From: a virus
Virus record (IMG/VR): IMGVR_UViG_3300027754_000089
Location: 1-62,891 of that record
Length of the DNA: 62,891 bases
Strand: one strand, 5' to 3'
Shown one piece after another: positions 18,958 to 28,269 of this stretch (its first letter is position 1; every line of letters starts with the position of its first letter). A program made the position numbers and the translations under genes. The notes under the pieces were generated by a model. The model had not been told where the DNA came from and made no database searches. It saw only the letters and a list, made by a program, of their open reading frames with translations.

Positions 18958-21639
18958 TTATACGGGTAAGTATTTAGCGGCATTGGTATTGGTTGCCACT
19001 TGCTTTTTGCCAGTTGTTTTTGCGCGTGCGTTCTGTACACGATCCATCATTGCGTAAAGCTTACGAGCACCTGCTTCAGTAGAACCATTTCCTATTTCAG
19101 ACACAATGCGCGCAGGCACCACAAACTCACCATCAGCAAGGCGTGCAGGCTGACGATTACCAATAGAAGCAGGAATAGAATCAGAGACACCATCCCCCGG
19201 GCCACGGAGCAAGCGACCGCCATCAGAGTAGCCGCCTAAAGAACCCAAACCGCCCATTGCCATGCCGCCATCTGCGTAAACTTGTGGGGGATTAAAGTTA
19301 AATTTGCCTGTTGTTTTTGAAAAGAATGGATGACGCGCAGTACCGCCACGAGCCATGCCTATTAAACCGCCGTTAGCACCATGCACGGCTTCAAACTCAC
19401 TGGCTGTATTTGCAACAAGCTTACCGTTAGCGTCATAGTAACGACCATCAACCCCAAAATAAAATCCGGGGTAGTCTTTTAACTGTGTTGCAGTTTTAGG
19501 AGGTGTCCCATTTGCACCGGGAACTGAAATTGTTTTAGTGCTTAAAGAAGGCGCAGCACCAGATGCAGTTTTAGACGCTGCGTTTGCAGCCACGCTAGGG
19601 TCATAGTTTGGATTGGGGATTCTTTTATGTGTTACTGGATCAAAAATTTCTTTTACGTCAGATGCGTAAATTTTTTCATCTGGTTTAAGACCTAAGACCG
19701 CTTCCATATATGACTTAGATACTTTTGACGCCGATGTTTTAAGAGGTGCTGTGCCTTGACCTGTTAAAAAATTATATGCAGCAAAAGAGTCCCCAGTCAT
19801 CGTATTGAACTGTTTGTTTGCTTCCTCCGGTGTCTTAGGCGCTTTAGGAAAATAACCGGGGCTACCGCCACCTGCTGTCCAAGCATCTGTAACTTCACCT
19901 AGGCCCGAGAATCCAGCATAAGGGCGAGCGGGTAGGTTTGGTGTTACAGATACTGTTTTATCCGCATTGAGTGTTAGATCACCGGGATTATTTTTATTAC
20001 CGTATGGATTGCTTGTGCCAACAGGTGCGTTGGTTTGTGGGTTTGTTGGTAATTGCGTAACTGTTTTAGGCAACGCAATAATGCCGGGGCCACCGCCACC
20101 AGTTCCGGTAGGAGCCGCACCGATAAGAGGAGCAACGGGAGGAACACCGGTAGAGGGAGGAGGGGAAGCACCGAGAGGATGCAGTTTAGCTTCTGCCGCA
20201 TCGTACCGTGCTTGTACTTGCGCTTCAGGAATTCCTGTGGTGCGTGATATTTCTTTGACGGTAATAGGATCAATTTTACCTGTTACAGGATCTTTATGCA
20301 CATCCATGTAAGACGCATATTGTTGATCGTAAGCACTTCCTAAATTTGCCAATGGTGTGGCGGGGCCTTGGTATGCACCTAACAAAGTTTTTTCTTTGCT
20401 ATAGTCTTGTGCTAAATTAAATCGGTCTAAAAAATCCGCTTGACTTAAACCGATTTGACTAGCCAAATTTGGTGATGATGTGGGCGTAAGCCCTAAATTT
20501 TGCATTTGTCTATAGTAAACTTCGTCGCTTGCATTAGGTTGTGTGTTTACAAAATTAACAAATTGAGTGGCGGCAGTAGGAGACGTTGCAGAAGCCGCAG
20601 CAGTATTGCCATAAGTTAAAGCGCCAATATCTCCTGTATAACCAAGAGCTTGTGCAACTTGTTGTGCTTGCGTTGAGTTTTGAATTCCATAACTGTTTAC
20701 AACATCTTGAGCACTTGTACCGGGAGCAAATCCAGATCGTCCGGCTTCAATAGCGCCTGCCACATCAAAGCGACGCACACCATTTTCAATCCGCCCGCCT
20801 TGAGCTAGTGCCACGATACCGCCTGTTGCAGCGGTAGCGGGTTGTTGATAGATGTCTGAGAAGTTACGGCTACCCCATTCGCTAGCCTTGACCGCAGGCA
20901 AATCAATCATGTGATGCGTTACAGGATCGTAAATCTTTTGGCGAATGTATGCAGGGTTTACTGGGGCTGGTGTAGTGGTTTTTACGCCTTGGTCAGCTAA
21001 CATTGGAGATACTGCCATTAAACCGGACGCAGCGTTATTTTTAGCAAAAGTTCCTAAATCGCCGGGAGTTGCAGTTACGGCGTTATATCCGCCAGCAAGC
21101 TTGTCCATCTGAGGCATAGCGTTAAGTTGTGCTGTTACGCTTTCACCTAAAGCTCCGGGATTGTTTAGAAGATGCGCTTTGTATGCTTCTGATCCAACAT
21201 CTGTGCCTAAACCAGCCGCAAGTCCTTGTTCTGCACTAGCAAGTGCTCCGGGTGCAGCGGCTTGTGTTCCCGCAGCGGCTAAATTTCCAGCTATGTCTGC
21301 CCCGCCGTAAGCACCCAATCCAGCCATAAGTCCACGAGACAAACTACCCGTTGCCAGAGTCATAATGCCGCCAGTAGCAACACCTGCCATCATTGACGAT
21401 AAACCAAATCCAGCGGGGCCAAGCAAAGCACCCAATGCCATAGGTGCGGCGGCTTTAAGTACGTCGTCTAAAAAGCCAGCTTCGGGTAAACCCGTATGTG
21501 GGTTGATTGTTAAATCCCCACCTTTGGCGTGAGCAAGGCTACGCAATCCAGCAACTTCGCTGGGCGTCATGTGCACAAGCATTTTGTCGTTGCCACGACC
21601 TTGTTGCGCTAAGTGATTGGCTACGTGTTGGAGACTCAT
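18958..21639 (-). CDS. Large virion protein with glycine-motif repeats (893 aa), probable internal/ejection protein
   Basis: An N-terminal hydrophobic Ala/Gly-rich region (about 55-125) could insert in membranes. A long Pro/Gly/Thr-rich middle follows, then a C-terminal block with several Gly-Gly motifs (about 760-850), a segment reading SIPASIGNRQPARLADGEF, and a basic tail. A similar C-terminal pattern occurs in structural proteins of many aquatic phages. GGGGAAAAT precedes the ATG. Function is inferred from neighbours; it could alternatively serve a tape-measure-like role. Confidence 0.65.
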   Translation of the reverse strand: MSLQHVANHLAQQGRGNDKMLVHMTPSEVAGLRSLAHAKGGDLTINPHTGLPEAGFLDDVLKAAAPMALGALLGPAGFGLSSMMAGVATGGIMTLATGSLSRGLMAGLGAYGGADIAGNLAAAGTQAAAPGALASAEQGLAAGLGTDVGSEAYKAHLLNNPGALGESVTAQLNAMPQMDKLAGGYNAVTATPGDLGTFAKNNAASGLMAVSPMLADQGVKTTTPAPVNPAYIRQKIYDPVTHHMIDLPAVKASEWGSRNFSDIYQQPATAATGGIVALAQGGRIENGVRRFDVAGAIEAGRSGFAPGTSAQDVVNSYGIQNSTQAQQVAQALGYTGDIGALTYGNTAAASATSPTAATQFVNFVNTQPNASDEVYYRQMQNLGLTPTSSPNLASQIGLSQADFLDRFNLAQDYSKEKTLLGAYQGPATPLANLGSAYDQQYASYMDVHKDPVTGKIDPITVKEISRTTGIPEAQVQARYDAAEAKLHPLGASPPPSTGVPPVAPLIGAAPTGTGGGGPGIIALPKTVTQLPTNPQTNAPVGTSNPYGNKNNPGDLTLNADKTVSVTPNLPARPYAGFSGLGEVTDAWTAGGGSPGYFPKAPKTPEEANKQFNTMTGDSFAAYNFLTGQGTAPLKTSASKVSKSYMEAVLGLKPDEKIYASDVKEIFDPVTHKRIPNPNYDPSVAANAASKTASGAAPSLSTKTISVPGANGTPPKTATQLKDYPGFYFGVDGRYYDANGKLVANTASEFEAVHGANGGLIGMARGGTARHPFFSKTTGKFNFNPPQVYADGGMAMGGLGSLGGYSDGGRLLRGPGDGVSDSIPASIGNRQPARLADGEFVVPARIVSEIGNGSTEAGARKLYAMMDRVQNARAKTTGKKQVATNTNAAKYLPV

Positions 21640-21672
21640 ATTTTCCCCGTAAATAAGTTAGAGTTTATCATA

Positions 21673-22002
21673 TTAGCCTACTTTCCAGTTGGTTCCATTG
21701 GAGAATACAGGCACTGTGTTTGCCCCACCGCTAGCTACCGTTGTATTAAAAGTAGTCACCGAAGAATCCGATACAAAAGTTCTTGTGCCCGCACCTGATG
21801 TAACCGCATTAGGTAATGTAGCTACTGTATACACCGTAGTGCCAACTGTGTAGCTATTGACAATTACGTTTAAGGCATTGTTGAGCTGGTTGAAGTACAA
21901 ACGCAACACGTTGGCAAACTGATCTTGATAGCGACGCTCGTACGCCTCTGTACCTAAAGGCAAGTTCGGTACTGGGGGGTTGATGATCGGTTGTGCTGCC
22001 AT
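21673..22002 (-). CDS. Small tail-associated protein, 109 aa
   Basis: The N-terminal half is proline-rich then helical (about 15-50), and the C-terminal half is Thr/Ser/Val-rich beta sequence. That layout fits a small tail or fibre-junction protein. It directly follows the 709-aa tail protein (start and stop share base 22002) and precedes the ejection-protein genes. No specific family is recognised. Confidence 0.6.
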   Translation of the reverse strand: MAAQPIINPPVPNLPLGTEAYERRYQDQFANVLRLYFNQLNNALNVIVNSYTVGTTVYTVATLPNAVTSGAGTRTFVSDSSVTTFNTTVASGGANTVPVFSNGTNWKVG

Positions 22003-24131
22003 TAGCGTCTGCCGTCAGGACGAATATCTAGCCTAGGGGCGCCCAACTGCCAAGTTGTACCTACTTTGTTAGACGCCATCTTGATAATCAACTGCCGTCC
22101 ACGTACCCGTGTGTAGACTTCGCCTGTAAATGTCTCAGGGTTTGCACTTAGACTAACGCTGTAAGCAGTGTTTGCTACGGGGTTGTTTGTGCCTGAACCT
22201 GAGTTGTACATGGGGTAAAGCGTCATTGTGGCTTCTGGGCTTGTGCCGCTTGTGGAACCCGAGAAAGTTAAGTCAGGAAGTACTCTCCACACGAAAGCAA
22301 AATTATGCCCATCCCCAATATCAAACTCTGAAGAAGAAATATAAGCGTCAATAGCTGCCGCAGTGCCTGTTTCAACATCGTCAACACCACTTTCTTGATT
22401 AAGAATGTAATTGGTATATGTAGCCGCCAAAGGTGCAGCTTGTAGTCCCGTATCCAACCATGCTGTTCTAGCCATTTTGCCGTAGTACCAAAGCTTTTCA
22501 AGGTAGTTATAGACTACATAACGGTCAATGGCCGTATTTACTGTTATACCATCAGCTAAGTATTTAGAACAATAGAACCACCATACCTCATTGTAGGCTT
22601 CTACGGTACTGCCAAAAACTTGTTGGCTTTGGTTTTGGTTTAAGTCTTGGAACACAAATCTACGCAAATCACAGTTAAGCGTTTGTACACGACCATCGTA
22701 AGAATAGAACTTATCAATACCCATCCAGTACACAATACCAGACGCAATGGTTGCTGCATTTGGCCCCATGATAGAGATGTTGTCTCCAAGGAGTTGAGTC
22801 TTCCAGTAGTAAGGAGAGCCTACGTATTGCAAGGAATAGACCGATTGATCCGTAAACACCACAATCTCTTGACGAGTTTGGACGGCAGAAATAATTTGCG
22901 AGCCGTGGGACAACCGGATACTGCCCGCTTGGTTTGTGGCATCGGGTGTCCACTCATAAGGGTTTTCCTGATCTGACCAACGAATTAACATAGGATCTAT
23001 TGTTGAACCGCCGTAATCGTTTGTACCAAAAGCAATTACAAACCTAGAAGCATCAGATACAAGCATGTAATTTTGAAACAAAGGCACATCAACCAACAAC
23101 GATATAGAGCATCCTGAACCCGTAGATGTTGTGTTGACTATTGCACCTGCGCTATTCAAGATATTAGCCGTTAAGCCTTGCACGTTGTACAGATAGTATG
23201 TAGTAGCCGCAGATACGCCAGTAGGCATTGAGCTTGTGGTGGCAAACTGAACGGCTGTACCTTCAGTCAAAGGAATAGTAAATGTAACTACGGTTGGAGA
23301 TGCGTTGGTAAACGTGACAGCACCACCTAAACTAGACAATAAAACACCTCTTGTGCTCCCCCCACTGGTGGCTTTCCAATAGTAAATACCACCTCCACGA
23401 GGGCCAAAAATCAAATTCTCGCCAAAGTTTTGTGCGTTCCACAACTGAAGAGCTGAAACAATGGATTGACCGTTGCCCCATGTACCGTAGCCCCAGAGTC
23501 CAGCACCCCAACCTACAAGTGCATTTTGAAAAGCTGGGCCAGTATTGAGTTGATAGGCTGCGGTTACTGTACCGCCATTTCCTGTATCGCTAGCATTGGA
23601 TGTAACAGTATTACCAGCAGTGTCCTTGGCGGTAAATGTATAAGTGGTTGTACTTGTAACGGTAATTTGATACCCTGTTGTTAAATTTAATACTGCGGCA
23701 GTGATATTGCCGCCTAGACTTGTAGATCCACTAAAAGTTACAAAGTCTCCCGTAATAGCTCCGTGTGCAGATACTGTGTTAACACTGATGGTTGAGCTAA
23801 AAGGCGATATGGTAACCGCAGTAAATGGGCTGGCTAGCGTTGCAGTGACTCTAATAGGCGTAATGTCATAGAACGCACCGCCCTGAAGAACATAAAACTT
23901 TAAGTTTGTACCTACAGCCAGTGTGTAGATGTTTGCCAAAGTAAACCAGTTCCAAAGAGTGCGGCAAACGCCTAAGAATTTATTTGCTGTGTATTGCGTC
24001 CACCCGCCAATCTTTTCAGGCGTGCCTTGACGAAAGCGTACTTTGTCGGATTCATACCAGCCACCCTCGTTTGTGTATCGAGTGTTCTCCCTATTGACCC
24101 CAGGCTTAAAAACGACTTTCTGTAATGGCAT
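22002..24131 (-). CDS. Tail nozzle / gp10-like stabilisation protein
   Basis: The product has 709 residues from the ATG at 24131, which has TAGGATCATC upstream; the frame is open 35 codons further but that would overlap the endolysin gene. The N-terminus (KPGVNRENTRYTNEGGWY) and the WW-rich, beta-propeller-like body (tryptophans spaced through 240-620) resemble tail-tube-end proteins of short-tailed phages such as P22 gp10 and T7 gp12. A Thr/Ser/Gly-rich insert (about 130-210) looks like an Ig- or cadherin-like module. Its role would be to close the tail channel and hold packaged DNA. The family call is by pattern only. Confidence 0.7.
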   Translation of the reverse strand: MPLQKVVFKPGVNRENTRYTNEGGWYESDKVRFRQGTPEKIGGWTQYTANKFLGVCRTLWNWFTLANIYTLAVGTNLKFYVLQGGAFYDITPIRVTATLASPFTAVTISPFSSTISVNTVSAHGAITGDFVTFSGSTSLGGNITAAVLNLTTGYQITVTSTTTYTFTAKDTAGNTVTSNASDTGNGGTVTAAYQLNTGPAFQNALVGWGAGLWGYGTWGNGQSIVSALQLWNAQNFGENLIFGPRGGGIYYWKATSGGSTRGVLLSSLGGAVTFTNASPTVVTFTIPLTEGTAVQFATTSSMPTGVSAATTYYLYNVQGLTANILNSAGAIVNTTSTGSGCSISLLVDVPLFQNYMLVSDASRFVIAFGTNDYGGSTIDPMLIRWSDQENPYEWTPDATNQAGSIRLSHGSQIISAVQTRQEIVVFTDQSVYSLQYVGSPYYWKTQLLGDNISIMGPNAATIASGIVYWMGIDKFYSYDGRVQTLNCDLRRFVFQDLNQNQSQQVFGSTVEAYNEVWWFYCSKYLADGITVNTAIDRYVVYNYLEKLWYYGKMARTAWLDTGLQAAPLAATYTNYILNQESGVDDVETGTAAAIDAYISSSEFDIGDGHNFAFVWRVLPDLTFSGSTSGTSPEATMTLYPMYNSGSGTNNPVANTAYSVSLSANPETFTGEVYTRVRGRQLIIKMASNKVGTTWQLGAPRLDIRPDGRR

Positions 24132-24138
24132 GATGATC

Positions 24139-24567
24139 CTACGAGTAGATTCTTGTACCCATTTTATCAATGATAAGTGCTTGCCGTCTAGGAGTTTCTC
24201 CCTCTTTGGGTATGGCAATGTGTGTCCAGCGGTCAAACTCTCTTATCACTTGGTCATACTGTAAATCAGAGGCTATAACCAGTTTAACGACCTCATCAGG
24301 AGTAAGACTAGGCACACGGAGATCAGCAGCATTGCCAAAACGATGTGCGCTGGAATCTTTGCTTTTAACAGCGTCATTGACTTGCTTGCTACGAAACGCT
24401 GAGTTAACCATGATTGGCTTGCCTCCGAGTAGGCTTTTAACTTGTTCCAGAAACTCTGCAAGCCGTTGAAGATTCTTGGTTTCAGATTCATTAGGTTCAT
24501 TGTCAAACTCCCTGTGGTCAGTGATAGTTAACTCTGCTAAAGAAAAATGGGGTGTAAGTTGCGTCAT
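24139..24567 (-). CDS. Endolysin: M15-type zinc peptidase
   Basis: This 142-residue protein is a probable L-alanyl-D-glutamate or D-Ala-D-Ala peptidase of the M15 family that degrades host peptidoglycan at lysis. The zinc-binding pattern is visible: SAHRFGNAAD gives His75 and Asp82, and RWTHIA gives His116; the preceding SAFRS (56-60) is the usual arginine-bearing motif. There is no signal peptide, so export depends on a holin. Its ATG overlaps the stop of the 3-TM holin gene (4 bp), the standard holin-endolysin pairing. Confidence 0.85.
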   Translation of the reverse strand: MTQLTPHFSLAELTITDHREFDNEPNESETKNLQRLAEFLEQVKSLLGGKPIMVNSAFRSKQVNDAVKSKDSSAHRFGNAADLRVPSLTPDEVVKLVIASDLQYDQVIREFDRWTHIAIPKEGETPRRQALIIDKMGTRIYS

Positions 24568-25064
24568 TTTGTTGGACTCGATTGATGGAGCAACGTATCT
24601 TTGGCTTGTGAGCCTGAAGATGAACCAAAGTAGAACGATAGGACAAGCATCAATGCACCATCTAAAGTACCCAGTACACGAGCAACCAACTCACGCATAG
24701 TCGGCTCAATTACATGGGTCAAGAGGAAGAACTGCACTGCCGCCCAAGCCAATACAATCATAACGGACAACGCAGGGGGTATAAAACTGCCTGTGGTCAT
24801 CTGCATCTGACGGGCGCTTGCACGGTCTGCTACTGCCAACTTTTCAAAGTCAAGACCCATCTCTTGCGCTCTGGCTTTCAATGCTAACTCTGCGGTTTGA
24901 AGGGAGGCTATTTGGTCGGCAGTCATCTTGCCTGAATTGATGGTTTCTTGAACCTTACTAGGGTCAACACCTATGGCTTTAGATATAGCCTCAACCGCCA
25001 TGCCTGCAAGTGGGCCGCCCATCGCTGTGGCTATTGTAGGTGCTATGCTTTTTAACCAATCCAT
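24564..25064 (-). CDS. Holin, 3-TM type
   Basis: The product has 166 residues. A glycine-rich amphipathic N-terminus and charged helix (about 30-85) are followed by two clear membrane segments (about 94-116 and 128-147); a weaker hydrophobic stretch lies at 5-30. This resembles the 'holin of 3TMs' group found in gene transfer agents and phages. Overlap with the endolysin start supports a lysis role: forming membrane lesions that release the endolysin. Confidence 0.75.
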   Translation of the reverse strand: MDWLKSIAPTIATAMGGPLAGMAVEAISKAIGVDPSKVQETINSGKMTADQIASLQTAELALKARAQEMGLDFEKLAVADRASARQMQMTTGSFIPPALSVMIVLAWAAVQFFLLTHVIEPTMRELVARVLGTLDGALMLVLSFYFGSSSGSQAKDTLLHQSSPTK

Positions 25065-25306
25065 TATTTGCTCTCCAACTTCTTAATCAATTTCTGCACC
25101 TTGATTTCGGTCTGTCGTACATCCATGTACATCCACATGAGGACTGGCATAAAGAACAAGACCAGACAAAGCAATATCACAATTACGATGACGTAGAAAG
25201 AGTCATCGTTAGAATCATCATCCACGCCCACAGGATCATTAGGATAGTTATTCCCCCTACTAGAACCCTGTGTTGAATTTTGCTTATAGCCTGTCTTCGT
25301 TGCCAT
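25064..25306 (-). CDS. Small single-TM protein, probable lysis accessory
   Basis: The product has 80 residues: a hydrophilic N-terminus ending in an acidic patch, one strong membrane helix (about 38-60) and a short charged helical tail (64-80). The first 124 bp lie inside the preceding gene in another frame. The position between the upstream coiled-coil membrane protein and the holin suggests a spanin-like or holin-modulating role, but no lipobox is present and this is inference. Confidence 0.65.
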   Translation of the reverse strand: MATKTGYKQNSTQGSSRGNNYPNDPVGVDDDSNDDSFYVIVIVILLCLVLFFMPVLMWMYMDVRQTEIKVQKLIKKLESK

Positions 25307-25890
25307 TCAATTGCCTTCTTTCTGTCCAACTCCTCTTTTCTCGCCAGTTGTTGTTGGTTGGCAATGTGTCCGATCATCTTGTTGACTCTGCTATAAAGAT
25401 CCTTAAATTCACTGGGAACGTGGTACACCATGTACTCACGCAACTCATCGTTTAACTTCTCCATCTGTAGATCAGCAATAACTAACTTAATGGCAATGTC
25501 TTGTCCTTCTTCATCCCCTAACTTAGATGCTGTTGTCTCTTGCTCTTCTTTGTAGTGTTTCAAACCATTGTAGGCATGAAAGAACTTGGTTAGAGCATCA
25601 GCAACTTGGGCATAGATTTGATTCTCATCAAACTCAGGTTTCTTTGCCTTTTTAACTGGCTTTTCAACAGATTTTTGTTGAATTGGTTCTTTCTTATCCC
25701 CAAAAAGACCCGTTAAGAACCCCCACACTCCCTTGGCATCCTCTTGGATACCCTTTAAATCTTTGACTACACCTTCAACTTCAGCCTTGGCATCGAGGAC
25801 ATACTGCCTCCCCTCCTTGTACATCTCGCATGATTCTTTGACGAGTTTAAACGCAGAGGATGCAAGGGCAACAAGTGTAAAAGGATCAAT
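25183..25890 (-). CDS. Coiled-coil protein with C-terminal membrane segment; possible ATT start
   Basis: The conventional ATG is at 25824 (213 aa), but the frame is open back to a stop at 25894-25896 and the extra 22 codons encode DPFTLVALASSAFKLVKES, an amphipathic helix that runs smoothly into the protein. No ATG, GTG or TTG occurs in the extension; ATT at 25890 is the only near-standard start. A long helical, Lys/Glu-rich body (about 25-205) ends with a membrane segment near 213-231. Its C-terminus overlaps the next gene by 124 bp in another frame. It may anchor in the inner membrane during lysis or be a minor virion component. Confidence 0.6.
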   Translation of the reverse strand: MDPFTLVALASSAFKLVKESCEMYKEGRQYVLDAKAEVEGVVKDLKGIQEDAKGVWGFLTGLFGDKKEPIQQKSVEKPVKKAKKPEFDENQIYAQVADALTKFFHAYNGLKHYKEEQETTASKLGDEEGQDIAIKLVIADLQMEKLNDELREYMVYHVPSEFKDLYSRVNKMIGHIANQQQLARKEELDRKKAIEWQRRQAISKIQHRVLVGGITILMILWAWMMILTMTLSTSS

Positions 25891-25893
25891 TTC

Positions 25894-26088
25894 TTACAAC
25901 CCAAGAAGTTTGCTAAAGAACTGCCCTGCTACATTAGGGCCAAGAAGCACAAGAATCATCACACCATAAAGGAGATACTCAATCTTAGCCATGCGCTTTT
26001 CTCCATTTTTAAGGGACTCAGCTATATGGGTATATCGCTCTTCGCAAACAGCAACGTGAACAGCTAGATCTTTCTCTGTGTCAGTCAT
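25894..26088 (-). CDS. Small XhlA-like membrane protein, 64 aa
   Basis: The start at 26088 is chosen because it overlaps the preceding stop by 8 bp (ATGACTGA); the frame continues further upstream, but that part is antisense-like and basic. The N-terminal 35 residues form a charged helix and residues about 39-58 form one membrane helix. The size and layout match haemolysin XhlA-type holin partners. It lies in the lysis gene group. Confidence 0.6.
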   Translation of the reverse strand: MTDTEKDLAVHVAVCEERYTHIAESLKNGEKRMAKIEYLLYGVMILVLLGPNVAGQFFSKLLGL

Positions 26089-26233
26089 TTGGCTTATCTT
26101 GTGGTGGAGGAGTCTGTGCCTGTGCCTCTTTCTGCACTTCAGCAATCAATTGGAACACTTGGTCATAGGGTTGCTTACCTAAGTAGCCCATGATGGCGTT
26201 GATGAGGTTGACAGGTAGTGTGATTTTGTCCAT
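26081..26233 (-). CDS. Small hypothetical protein, 50 aa
   Basis: ATG at 26233 follows the fibre gene stop directly (TAA then ATG) and the frame ends TGA at 26081, overlapping the next start. The product is a helical N-terminus (NLINAIMGYLGKQPYDQVFQ) with a Gln/Pro-rich tail. The tight packing on both sides is the main argument that it is a real gene. Function is unknown; it may chaperone fibre or lysis proteins. Confidence 0.6.
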   Translation of the reverse strand: MDKITLPVNLINAIMGYLGKQPYDQVFQLIAEVQKEAQAQTPPPQDKPND

Positions 26234-27340
26234 TTATTTGTTCTCCAATGCTGTTACTTTTGCGCTGAGTTCTTGAATTGCTTTAATGCAAAGAGAAACC
26301 ATGTTGCCATAAGCCAAAGCATCAGGCAAACCATCTTCTGCGTATTGCACAAATTCCGTCAAACCAACAGCATGGACTTCTTCGGCAATTAAACCGCCAA
26401 AAATTGTTTCGCCATCGTTTTCGCTTTTGCCTTTATAAGTAACTGGGCGCAGTTGCAATACTTCCGCAAGACCATGTGTTGCTTCTTCAATATTTTTTTT
26501 GTACTTTAGTGAAGATGTTGAACGATAAAAATTACCACCTGAATCAATATATACATTTGCTCCACTACCGCTTGTAGTGTTATAAACCTGTGGAACTCTT
26601 AAGTCACCACCAGTAGTAATAACTAACCTAGGATTCCCATCCCCATCAGACAGCACGATGTAGTTGCTTGCTGTGCGAATGTCTAAACTACCTTGGTTGC
26701 CGTTGTAGCCACCAAGAATGGTGTTATTTGCGCCAGTAGTCATAACCCCACCAGCATAATACCCAATAAAAGTATTTTTTGCGCCTGTTGAAGCATAACC
26801 AGCTTGGTCACCCATCATGGTGCAATAACTTGCGTTGCTTGTATATCCAGCTTGTCTACCTACGTAATTTGATTGCACTCCCGTGGTATTTGTATACCCC
26901 GCTTGATAACCTACTGCTGTGTTGTTTGATGCTGTGTTGTAGCGTAATGCTTGTTGTCCAACGGCTATGTTGTAATTGCCTGATACATTGTCATATAAAA
27001 CAGATGTTCCTACTCCAACATTTCCCGCACCAGTAGTTGTAACTCGACCAGCATAAGCACCAATAAAATTATTGCTATCACCTGATGTAATTGCATTGCC
27101 AGCACTATATCCAATAGCAACAGTTAAGCCACCAGTATTTGTGGCAACTTGTGCTAAATTGCCTAAAACAGTATTGGTAGCGACAGAACCAGCACCTTGA
27201 CCAATAGTCAATCCATGAATAGTTGAGTCAGCAGATGTTGTAATAGATGTTACAGAAGGCGTTGATGTAAACGCAGTTGTCTGCGTAGTCGCATCTGAAA
27301 AGGTGATGCTAGGACTTGAACCCGAAATAACTGTGGTCAT
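26234..27340 (-). CDS. Tail fibre protein with S74 self-cleaving chaperone (second copy)
   Basis: The product has 368 residues. The N-terminus is Thr/Ser-rich. Residues about 60-215 carry YadA/Hia-head-like short repeats of the form NTAVGYQAG, expected to form a trimeric left-handed beta roll. The C-terminus (about 275-368) is an intramolecular chaperone of the endosialidase/S74 type: SLKYKKNI gives Ser277 with Lys281/Lys282 as candidate dyad, followed by a heptad-like helix ending in ELSAKVTALENK. S74 domains trimerise fibres and then cut themselves off. It is likely one of two receptor-binding fibres. Confidence 0.8.
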   Translation of the reverse strand: MTTVISGSSPSITFSDATTQTTAFTSTPSVTSITTSADSTIHGLTIGQGAGSVATNTVLGNLAQVATNTGGLTVAIGYSAGNAITSGDSNNFIGAYAGRVTTTGAGNVGVGTSVLYDNVSGNYNIAVGQQALRYNTASNNTAVGYQAGYTNTTGVQSNYVGRQAGYTSNASYCTMMGDQAGYASTGAKNTFIGYYAGGVMTTGANNTILGGYNGNQGSLDIRTASNYIVLSDGDGNPRLVITTGGDLRVPQVYNTTSGSGANVYIDSGGNFYRSTSSLKYKKNIEEATHGLAEVLQLRPVTYKGKSENDGETIFGGLIAEEVHAVGLTEFVQYAEDGLPDALAYGNMVSLCIKAIQELSAKVTALENK

Positions 27341-27341
27341 C

Positions 27342-27608
27342 TTATGCTCCTATTGCTGATATTTCTTCAGCAGATAATCCAAGCGCAGTTAACTTTGCTA
27401 TTGCAGATGCTTTAGCAGTTGCTTGTGCTTGTTGTTGTTCAGCGTATTGGGTTTCTAATATGGTAACTTGCGCTGTCACTTGCTCTGATGATATTGTTAT
27501 TTGATTGTTGTTTTCGTCTAATACAACCAAAGAATCAACATTATTACCTGAAATGTGTACAGCGTTTGTATATAAAGAAAGCACAGCTTTATGAATATTA
27601 ATACTCAT
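27342..27608 (-). CDS. Small fibre-associated protein, 88 aa
   Basis: A beta-rich N-terminal half is followed by a coiled-coil-like Gln/Ala segment (about 45-72). It sits between two fibre genes and overlaps the upstream one by 4 bp, so a fibre assembly or attachment role is plausible. No known family was recognised. Confidence 0.55.
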   Translation of the reverse strand: MSINIHKAVLSLYTNAVHISGNNVDSLVVLDENNNQITISSEQVTAQVTILETQYAEQQQAQATAKASAIAKLTALGLSAEEISAIGA

Positions 27609-28267
27609 TGTCTAATCTCCATTAAAATTATCGTACTTGCATTAGTACTACCTGAAGGTTGTGCAGTTACACTCATTCCAGATAAACCTACTCTAAATTG
27701 TGTTGAATAAGTAGTGGAAGATGTTGTAGAAGGCGAATCTAAATAATTAAATGAGTAGTCGCTAATCATATATAATTGTTGATTTACTGCTGTACTTGTT
27801 TGAGCAATTCTCAAACTATAAGAACCTGAACTATCCCCACCATTTGTGACTAATTGAGTTGCACCTCTATACAATTGAACACCCACGTTAGTTTGATAAC
27901 CATAAGCACTTATTGCGGAATCCAAAAGAATTTGTTGACTTACTAAAACAAGAATTTTACTTGTACTAAATTGTGGTGTGATTGAAGCACTTAAATTTGT
28001 TGTGGCATAAGTTGTTGAAGTTGTGGTTGTGGGTGTCGAACTTGTACCCAACACAACTTGAACCACAGCACCACTAGGCATATTAGTAGCAGTTAATTGA
28101 CCTGTTATGCTTGATCCACTCATCACAGGAGCATTAGCAAACGTAGCAATCTGTCCTGAACTAATCGTCAACGCAGTTGTCCCTGCTGTCTGGAGTGCCA
28201 AAGCCCCTGAAGTATCAGAAGTAACAATGACCCCTGCTGATGTTGATGCGTTTACCGTTGCAGTCAT
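27605..28267 (-). CDS. Tail fibre component, beta-rich C-terminal domain
   Basis: The product has 220 residues, almost entirely Ser/Thr/Gly/Ala with beta pattern. The N-terminal 65 residues resemble the fibre-shaft start seen in the neighbouring fibres (SGQIATFANAPVMSGSSITG). The C-terminal domain (about 70-220) reads like a jelly-roll tip with alternating hydrophobics. It lacks an S74 domain. It is probably a receptor-binding or fibre-tip module. Confidence 0.65.
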   Translation of the reverse strand: MTATVNASTSAGVIVTSDTSGALALQTAGTTALTISSGQIATFANAPVMSGSSITGQLTATNMPSGAVVQVVLGTSSTPTTTTSTTYATTNLSASITPQFSTSKILVLVSQQILLDSAISAYGYQTNVGVQLYRGATQLVTNGGDSSGSYSLRIAQTSTAVNQQLYMISDYSFNYLDSPSTTSSTTYSTQFRVGLSGMSVTAQPSGSTNASTIILMEIRQ

Positions 28268-28269
28268 GT

